DNA of 20,296 nt from an uncultured Prevotella sp. (lineage in GTDB: Bacteria > Bacteroidota > Bacteroidia > Bacteroidales > Bacteroidaceae). Numbering within the stretch: the stretch's first letter is position 1; each line of letters opens with the position of its first letter. The notes below the pieces were generated by a model. It made no database searches and was not told the DNA's origin. It was given only the letters and a program-made list of their open reading frames with translations. The position numbers and the translations under genes are program-made. Below are positions 14,625-20,296 of this stretch, in pieces. The stretch lies in contig UQPD01000028.1 in assembly GCA_900542795.1 (NCBI GenBank), positions 1 to 20,296 of the forward strand, given 5' to 3'.

Positions 14625-17600
14625 TTATTTCACCACAACTTTTTTGCCATTTACAATATAAGCACCAGCAGGCAATTTGCTCAAATCCTTTACAGGAATA
14701 TATCGACCACTGACATCGTATACTCGTAGCTTCGTATTATTGTCTGTAACAGTTGAAACAGATGAAACTATAGTAGAAACTTCTTTCAGTTTTTCTATGT
14801 CAAAGCTATTTCCCATATTACGATTGCCAACTTTAAAATAAGCCGTTCCAGCCTTATCAAAGATTTGGTAATCTGTATAGTTAAACTTGTCTTTTTCAAA
14901 GACATAACCTCCATTTACACTGTCAGATTCTTTACTTACCTTCAAAATACTGCCAGTTGTATCAATAGGTTGACCAAGTTTTCCACCAGAGCTTCTGAGC
15001 AAGTTAATACAACATCCATTTAATCCCTGCAAAATAACGGGGGTTCCTTTAACCAGGTAAGCATCATTATCTGCAGTGCAAGTTCGGCGATATACTTGTC
15101 CACCTACCTCACAAATAACATAAGCCGTCTTCGCTATATCAGAAATAGGAGTATCTTCATTAGGCATAAAAGCAGTGTAAGCCTGATCCACAAAATTGAT
15201 GAAAGAAGCTGAATCTTGAGCTTCATCAATATATTTGTTTGTCAGATTCTCTAAATCTTTAGTTAAAGACCGCTGAACATCATTTTTGCTAATTTGGTTA
15301 TCCAATAAAGAAACCATACTTACACATTCATGATAAGCATCATCATCCATTAGATCGTCACGGCGATAAAGACGCAAGAAATAAACAGTTTGTGCCTCAC
15401 CAACATACTCCAATCTTATATATTTTGAGTCTACATCTGTCGTAATCTTGTTAAAGTCAATAACTGCACAACTTAAATTGTCACTCGACAGCTTACATTC
15501 CTTAACGCACACCCAATTATCATCAGCAGAACGCTTACAATAGACCTTGAATGGCTGTGAGAAATCACTTATACCATACAACAGCAAACATGAATGAGCA
15601 ATATTGTTGCTCAATTTGATGTCTACAAAGTCTCCCTTAGTCAAGTATGATGTTTCTTCTGAATCATCTAAACTAAACAAAGTATAGAAACTGTCATTGT
15701 TCGTATTCACTATTTGGCTACGATCTTCAACCAATCCTTCAGCATAGCTACTCCTCTTACGAATTTCATATCGGCTATTTTCATTCTGATTTACCAAGTT
15801 TCTCACACGTTTCAAAGCCTCGCGATCAAAATCTTTATCCTGCAAATCATTAATCATGACAATAGCACTGTCATAGCGTGTTTGCATTTGCTGAATAGCC
15901 TGTTGCATTTGTGCTATAGATGTAGCCTGTTGTGCATTTTGCTTTGCCTCTTCTATCTTCGTTTTATAATCAAGAGCCTCATAACTGTACGGATACTCCT
16001 GCGACAAACCACTTAGTTGCTGTATGAGATTGTTCTTCTGAGTGCGCAATTCGTTCATTTGGTCGTATATTCCCAAAATAGTGCTGCACACTTCAGATAA
16101 ATCATCTTTAGCTTTCGCGATTTCTGCGATTGAATAGCCATTTGCACAATTCACAGCGTTTTGCAACACCTGCTTATAATGGTTTCTATTTTCCTCGTCG
16201 AGCGCATTAAAATTAGCCTCATTCGTGGTTTCTATCTGTTGCTTTATCCTTGCAATTTCATCTTTGAACTTCGATTTTTCGCCTTGCAAGTCATTACTAT
16301 ATGCATTGAGTTTAGCTTCAATTTGGTTACAGATTATTTGCAAACTATCTGCAGCCTGCACAATTGCAATTTTATCATAACCTGCAACCTTTTGCTGTAC
16401 CTTTTCTATTGCAACATCAAGCGCATTACGATTGTCTGCATCCAAGTAGGCATAAATGTCCTTATAGGTTTCATTCTGCAACGTATGTGCATTGGTTACA
16501 ACCTGATTGGCATTCTGCTTAGCACTTTCCAATTCTGCACCATACTTTTCTGCCTCGATTTTGACATTATTGTATACCACATGCAAGCTATCTGCAATTT
16601 GTAGCATACTGCTATAATTATCCGTGTCTAATTCAGCCATAACCTGTGCCATGACCTCATCCACAACCTTCTTGCCATCCAGATACGAGTAAATGTTGGC
16701 AATATCAGTTTCAGTATATGATTTCACCTGACTAACCAGTTGTTGGATACTTGATTTCAATGCCACATGATATGCATCTTCCAACGTGGTTTTCACCTGC
16801 TGCGAACTGGCATCATACACTCCCTCATCCACAGTGGCTTGTGCGTCCTCTATAGCTTGATCTAAAGCGACTTTTTGTATATCTGGCACATTGACATACC
16901 ATTCATTCTTTTTCAGCGTTTCAGCCAACTGCAGAAGATTTCTCAAATCATCATAGAAATCTTTAAATCCATTACATGAAGTCAATACTGCATCATACGC
17001 ATTTTGCAACGAGGCTTTTATGGGTTTAAAACTGGCATCATACTCACTTTCATCTACAATGGCTTGTGCGTCCTCTATAGCTTGATCTAAAGCCGTTTTT
17101 TGGGTATCGGGCACATTGCCATACCATTCATTCTTTTTCAGTGTTTCAGCCAACCGCAGAAGATTTCTCAAATCATCATGAAAGTTTCTAATTTCATTAC
17201 AAGCGGCAAATGCTGCATCGTATGACAGCTGCAAATTTTTGACTTCCTGCTTAGTAATCAACAAGGGATGCTCATTAATACTGTTAAGCGCATCTTGATA
17301 TGCCATATTAAAGTCCGAATACACCTTCTCGTCAATGTATAGAAACTCTTCCCACTCATTCAATTTTTGCACTTTATGCAATAACGAAAGCATTAAACAT
17401 GAATTCTCGTCATATAGTGACAAGCATGTGTAGGTTACATTGTAACGCGAAAAATCCCCCTCCTTTTCTCGGTCTTTCTGCAAGGCAGCACAGTCTCGTA
17501 GCATGTCTTTTATACGATTTTGCAAGTCTGCTCTTAAAGACGTGAAAGAACTTAACTGTGTAATTTCACTCAGTTGGGCGTATGTATCCTTGGCAAGTTT

Positions 17601-18326
17601 CCACAAGTCATCTTCCCACGAGGTTAAAGAGAACTGCATATTATTATGATCTTCTATTATAGTAAGACCCTCAAATTCTCGTGCAATGCTCTCTACTGCA
17701 TAGTCATAACACCCTGTAGGCACAATAAGCACTTGAGGGGTAGAGATAGTCAAACCAGACAAGTAATTTGCCAATTCCAAACTGTCTGTCAGACTCGTCT
17801 TTATAATTTTTGCACCATCCCACAATCTCTTGTGATTTTTAGCATTGTCTCTTAAGAGAAGACTGGGAAAATCGCTTGATTTTTGTTCGTATTCTCCTGT
17901 AAGGTAATACACTTCTGCGCAAAATACTTTTACATTCGCAAAATTCTCTGGTAATTTTATTGAATGAAGACGAGGACAGTCATAAAAGGCACAGTCACCT
18001 ATCGTAGTCACACTATTAGGAAGCTCAATTGAGGTCAAATTATGACAACTATAAAAGGCTTTGTCACCTATCGTAATCACTTTATAGTGAAGACCTCTAT
18101 AAATTACAGAACTTGGAATTACCACATCTCCGGCTAAAGTTTTATCACAACCAAAAACTTCCAACGTTTTATCCCATTCTTTAACAACTTGGAACGTAAT
18201 GCCATCCTGCCTGAATCTTTGAGCAAACCCCAAAGAAGGAAGTCCCAATAGGAGCACTAAAAGCATCAACGCATGGCGTATGCTTATGCTTATTGAGTAT
18301 CTATTATACTTCATATTGTTTGTCAT
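14625..18326 (-). CDS. Large exported BspA-like/coiled-coil repeat protein with C-terminal sorting-type tail
   Basis: The function is unknown; a surface or secreted adhesin-like role is inferred. An N-terminal signal peptide (hydrophobic core MLLVLLLGLPSLGFA, likely cut near residue 35) is followed by two BspA-type leucine-rich repeats (about 83-127: IGDKAFYSCHNLTSIELPNS, then IGDCAFYDCPRLHSIKLP). A tandem pair of 75-residue repeats (381-455 and 456-530, both with DDLRNLL-LAETLKKNEWY) leads into a long helical coiled-coil region to about 880. A beta-rich segment near 900-1030 could be a discoidin-like fold. The end, KLRVYDVSGRYIPVKDLSKL then PAGAYIVNGKKVVVK, looks like a type IX secretion sorting domain. 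The ATG at 18326 overlaps the DUF2971 stop as ATGA; ATG 18314 is an alternative start. Confidence 0.85.
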   Translation of the reverse strand: MTNNMKYNRYSISISIRHALMLLVLLLGLPSLGFAQRFRQDGITFQVVKEWDKTLEVFGCDKTLAGDVVIPSSVIYRGLHYKVITIGDKAFYSCHNLTSIELPNSVTTIGDCAFYDCPRLHSIKLPENFANVKVFCAEVYYLTGEYEQKSSDFPSLLLRDNAKNHKRLWDGAKIIKTSLTDSLELANYLSGLTISTPQVLIVPTGCYDYAVESIAREFEGLTIIEDHNNMQFSLTSWEDDLWKLAKDTYAQLSEITQLSSFTSLRADLQNRIKDMLRDCAALQKDREKEGDFSRYNVTYTCLSLYDENSCLMLSLLHKVQKLNEWEEFLYIDEKVYSDFNMAYQDALNSINEHPLLITKQEVKNLQLSYDAAFAACNEIRNFHDDLRNLLRLAETLKKNEWYGNVPDTQKTALDQAIEDAQAIVDESEYDASFKPIKASLQNAYDAVLTSCNGFKDFYDDLRNLLQLAETLKKNEWYVNVPDIQKVALDQAIEDAQATVDEGVYDASSQQVKTTLEDAYHVALKSSIQQLVSQVKSYTETDIANIYSYLDGKKVVDEVMAQVMAELDTDNYSSMLQIADSLHVVYNNVKIEAEKYGAELESAKQNANQVVTNAHTLQNETYKDIYAYLDADNRNALDVAIEKVQQKVAGYDKIAIVQAADSLQIICNQIEAKLNAYSNDLQGEKSKFKDEIARIKQQIETTNEANFNALDEENRNHYKQVLQNAVNCANGYSIAEIAKAKDDLSEVCSTILGIYDQMNELRTQKNNLIQQLSGLSQEYPYSYEALDYKTKIEEAKQNAQQATSIAQMQQAIQQMQTRYDSAIVMINDLQDKDFDREALKRVRNLVNQNENSRYEIRKRSSYAEGLVEDRSQIVNTNNDSFYTLFSLDDSEETSYLTKGDFVDIKLSNNIAHSCLLLYGISDFSQPFKVYCKRSADDNWVCVKECKLSSDNLSCAVIDFNKITTDVDSKYIRLEYVGEAQTVYFLRLYRRDDLMDDDAYHECVSMVSLLDNQISKNDVQRSLTKDLENLTNKYIDEAQDSASFINFVDQAYTAFMPNEDTPISDIAKTAYVICEVGGQVYRRTCTADNDAYLVKGTPVILQGLNGCCINLLRSSGGKLGQPIDTTGSILKVSKESDSVNGGYVFEKDKFNYTDYQIFDKAGTAYFKVGNRNMGNSFDIEKLKEVSTIVSSVSTVTDNNTKLRVYDVSGRYIPVKDLSKLPAGAYIVNGKKVVVK
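16779..17183 (-). repeat. Tandem 225-bp (75-codon) duplication inside the exported-protein gene
   Basis: Two in-frame units of 225 bp encode residues 381-455 and 456-530. Stretches such as GGCTTGTGCGTCCTCTATAG (from 16836 and from 17061) are identical at the DNA level 225 bp apart. The high nucleotide identity points to a fairly recent duplication. The coordinates are approximate at the unit ends. Confidence 0.75.
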
Positions 18327-19159
18327 TTGATTTTAATTCTATAGTTTTCCAAATAAATATTTGAAGGTTTTTGATCTGCATGTAGCTGAGAAATATTAAT
18401 CTGCTTAACAAAGCCTTCTTTAAGTAATAGTTCCTTTTGTGATTTTTGCGTGTTATCAAATTTTTCTGGTACGAAAGGAGAAATGGTAACCTTTCCTATC
18501 AGATTTCTGAAGCTCTCCTTGAGAAGGATATTCTCTACATCTTTATCGTTTTCGGCAGAGTTTCCAACCTTAAGGATTCTGATTTCTCGTTCGTATACAA
18601 AAGGTAAGCGCTTGAAGAATAAAGGTCTTAATAGAGTTTTGCATTCATCAGACGTAAAATTTGTTGAACTATCCTTTTGGAATGTCTCCAAATCAGCTAA
18701 GACACATTGCGCGATTTTCTTTTGAATTTCGCTTTGTACACAATAGTCTACACGACCAATGTAGAAATTCTCCTCACTTTTTTCCAAAGCATCAAGAAGT
18801 TTTTCTAACTTTACTGCAATCAAGACAATAGGCTCTTTTTGACCATAATAGTACCATTGAGCCTCACAATTGTAATTCTCTGTAAAACAAATTCCATACA
18901 CATTGTTGGCTAAAGGATGATGAAAGGCATGTTTTTGCCCTTTACAATAATAATTGGCTGTTAGAACTTTTTTCTCAAAAGGATCATTCCACTTGTCCAA
19001 TCGCTTCATATAGAGTTTGTCGCATTCAGTATTAGTACTTAGCAGAGAGTATAAAGGTACATAGCGATAAATGTACTTTTCATCATCTGCATGCGACGTT
19101 CCTTCAAGTTCTTTAGAAGGCTTAAGAAGCTCCTCGCGAGGAGTTATATAATATAGCAT
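18323..19159 (-). CDS. DUF2971 family protein
   Basis: The molecular function of this family is not established. Recognisable family landmarks (numbered from the GTG start) are IYRYVPLYSLL (32-42), NDPFE (60-64), GICFTE (91-96), QWYYYG (103-108) and YEREIRIL (191-198). There is no signal peptide or membrane segment, so it is probably cytoplasmic. I start at ATG 19159 (278 aa); a GTG six bases upstream (19165) would add two residues. It lies 36 bp after the 331-aa gene and its TGA overlaps the ATG of the exported protein by ATGA, which suggests translational coupling. DUF2971 genes are often seen in accessory regions of bacterial genomes, but no activity can be claimed. Confidence 0.85.
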   Translation of the reverse strand: MLYYITPREELLKPSKELEGTSHADDEKYIYRYVPLYSLLSTNTECDKLYMKRLDKWNDPFEKKVLTANYYCKGQKHAFHHPLANNVYGICFTENYNCEAQWYYYGQKEPIVLIAVKLEKLLDALEKSEENFYIGRVDYCVQSEIQKKIAQCVLADLETFQKDSSTNFTSDECKTLLRPLFFKRLPFVYEREIRILKVGNSAENDKDVENILLKESFRNLIGKVTISPFVPEKFDNTQKSQKELLLKEGFVKQINISQLHADQKPSNIYLENYRIKIK

Positions 19160-19195
19160 AAACACATAGTTGATTAATGTTTGACTATCAACAAA

Positions 19196-20191
19196 TCAAT
19201 ATTGAAAATTAACCCCTTGCAGACAGCCTTGTTGCTCAACGATCTCACATATCCGTTGCCACACCTTGTAGGCTTCACTATCAGGTATTGCGATACTGCC
19301 TTTGAAACCTTGCGTAAGGCGCACATTGATGTAATTAGTTAAGCCATCAGACTTTCGAATCACTACCTTGTGGAATGACTTGCCACCTTTGGGGTCAGCC
19401 TCCTGGCAAGGTGAGAAACTATACATGCCATTCACGGGATTTGAAGGTGTAGCACCCTTGTAGCATCTTATGTTCATGCTTACTCCTGCACCTCGTGCAT
19501 GGTCAAAGCCCATAATATAGCCGTAGTCTTTGGGAATGAAGCCTGCCAAATCTGTTTTGTAGTTCTTGATGGTATACGAACGACTGTCGCCTACCACAAA
19601 AACGGTATCAAGGGCAAAAGCATCTTCTTTAGTACCTCCCGTATCAAGCGTCACTTTCGAACCAAAAAGAATCAGACTACCAATAGGCAATCGGCTCAGA
19701 TAAGTCGTGTGCAAATGTCCTTTGGAATCTTTTTTCCACTGCTGACAAAGGCTATAAATGAACGCTTCGCCAAAAACGAAAGGATCGGTATTTTGACAGC
19801 AATCGTTGTCCCAATCTGTGGAACAACCACCCTTTGACTTTTTCTTGTTTTCACTACAATCACCAATGCATGGAGACGGAGTAGAAACAGGTGACAATAC
19901 AGCAGATTTCTTGCTTGATGGCAAGTAAGGCTCATGCAGATAGCGAGGCCATAGATTGTTGGCAGGGCTGAATGTTTCTACTACGTGAGAGTTGGGCTCC
20001 CACTCACCCCAAAACAAGAGTGGCATCTCTTCAGAAAGAGTACCATGATCAACATCGGTCACATACTGACCTCTCGCTTTCAAAAACTTACGTTTGTGTG
20101 GTCCTTGATTCCAGTACTTAATCATCTTTTTCCTGTCATCAACGCCATGTTCTTCACCAGGATGAAGAAACTGAATAATATTAACGTTCAT
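19196..20191 (-). CDS. Unrecognised 331-aa protein with a cysteine-rich segment
   Basis: I do not recognise a named family. No signal peptide or membrane span is seen, so it is probably cytoplasmic. Well-ordered, conserved-looking stretches are NIIQFLHPGEEHG (4-16), WNQGPHKRKFLKARGQYV (27-44), LLFWGEWEPNSHV (58-70), WPRYLHEPYLP (81-91), NTDPFVFGEAFIYSLCQQ (134-151) and RLPIGSLILFGS then FALDTVFVVGD. A Lys/Ser/Cys-rich stretch at about 105-132 contains Cys108, 112, 123, 131 and 132, which could bind metal or be a variable insert. It is the first gene of the cluster, with a -7 box about 63 bp before its ATG. The C-terminus is complete. Confidence 0.8.
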   Translation of the reverse strand: MNVNIIQFLHPGEEHGVDDRKKMIKYWNQGPHKRKFLKARGQYVTDVDHGTLSEEMPLLFWGEWEPNSHVVETFSPANNLWPRYLHEPYLPSSKKSAVLSPVSTPSPCIGDCSENKKKSKGGCSTDWDNDCCQNTDPFVFGEAFIYSLCQQWKKDSKGHLHTTYLSRLPIGSLILFGSKVTLDTGGTKEDAFALDTVFVVGDSRSYTIKNYKTDLAGFIPKDYGYIMGFDHARGAGVSMNIRCYKGATPSNPVNGMYSFSPCQEADPKGGKSFHKVVIRKSDGLTNYINVRLTQGFKGSIAIPDSEAYKVWQRICEIVEQQGCLQGVNFQY

Positions 20192-20253
20192 AACTGCTAT
20201 GTACTTATGTTTGTAATTATTTCTAAATATGAGATTGTTATTTCTAATGCATG

Positions 20254-20261
20254 CAAATATA
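20254..20261 (-). promoter_or_regulatory. -7 box of the three-gene cluster
   Basis: On the minus strand this reads TATATTTG followed by CATG, an exact match to TAnnTTTG. It lies at the very edge of genomic sequence, next to the adapter. Any -33 element is therefore missing from the window. It gives a leader of roughly 55 nt. Confidence 0.6.
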
Positions 20262-20262
20262 T

Positions 20263-20296
20263 CTGTCTCTTATACACATCTGACGCTGCCGACGAT
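20263..20296 (+). other. Nextera adapter contamination (Tn5 mosaic end plus read-2 adapter)
   Basis: Bases 20263-20281 are CTGTCTCTTATACACATCT, the 19-bp Tn5 mosaic end used in Nextera libraries. Bases 20282-20295 are GACGCTGCCGACGA, the adapter that follows it in read 2. The final T would be the first index base. This is library sequence and should be trimmed; it is not a transposon of the organism. Confidence 0.97.

Noticed and set aside
20263..20281. Native Tn5/IS50 transposon end
   Set aside because: It is directly followed by the synthetic Nextera read-2 adapter at the contig edge, so it is library sequence.

Overview
The window reads as a metagenome-style contig from a Bacteroidales bacterium, most likely of the Prevotella group. 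The basis is the protein types (ClpB, a PUR-alpha-like DUF3276 protein, a two-domain L25, a viroplasmin-type RNase H, a BspA-like repeat protein ending in a type IX secretion-like sorting tail), the Bacteroidetes promoter signature TTTG-N19-TAnnTTTG (clearest at 3884-3914), and the lack of Shine-Dalgarno sites. This assignment is inferred from the sequence only. The last 34 bases (20263-20296) are not genomic: they match the Nextera/Tn5 mosaic end plus the read-2 adapter.

Layout. 1-260: palindromic repeats and the clpB terminator. 262-2874 (-): ClpB disaggregase. 3360-3749 (+): DUF3276 nucleic-acid-binding protein with a strong terminator. 4062-5930 (+): a translation cluster of rplY (L25/Ctc), pth and an S4-domain HslR-like protein, preceded by a good promoter and a folded leader. 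6495-9263 (+): a PMCA-type calcium P-type ATPase whose upstream region holds four 11-bp cores spaced exactly 22 bp. 9264-10165: about 900 bp without a credible gene, packed with palindromes and inverted repeats. 10166-14291 (-): argS, rnhA and miaB in one direction, with a perfect 42-bp inverted repeat between argS and rnhA. 14625-20191 (-): a three-gene cluster (unrecognised 331-aa protein, DUF2971 protein, very large exported repeat protein) ending in a terminator.

Most of the window is housekeeping: protein quality control, ribosome function, tRNA charging and modification, RNA/DNA hybrid removal and calcium export. The accessory part is the right-hand cluster. Its second and third genes overlap by ATGA, its first and second are about 30-36 bp apart, and it has a promoter element at the contig edge and a terminator at the end. 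It is the best candidate for an undescribed system, but its function cannot be read from the sequence.

The other distinctive layer is repetitive DNA. A 66-67-bp unit built around the palindrome CGTCCAGCCTAGGCTGGACG lies downstream of both clpB and the calcium ATPase, in the same orientation relative to each gene. Further inverted repeats fill 9552-10050 and 12280-12469. A 22-nt exact repeat joins the left contig edge to 10113-10134, which may be why assembly stopped there.
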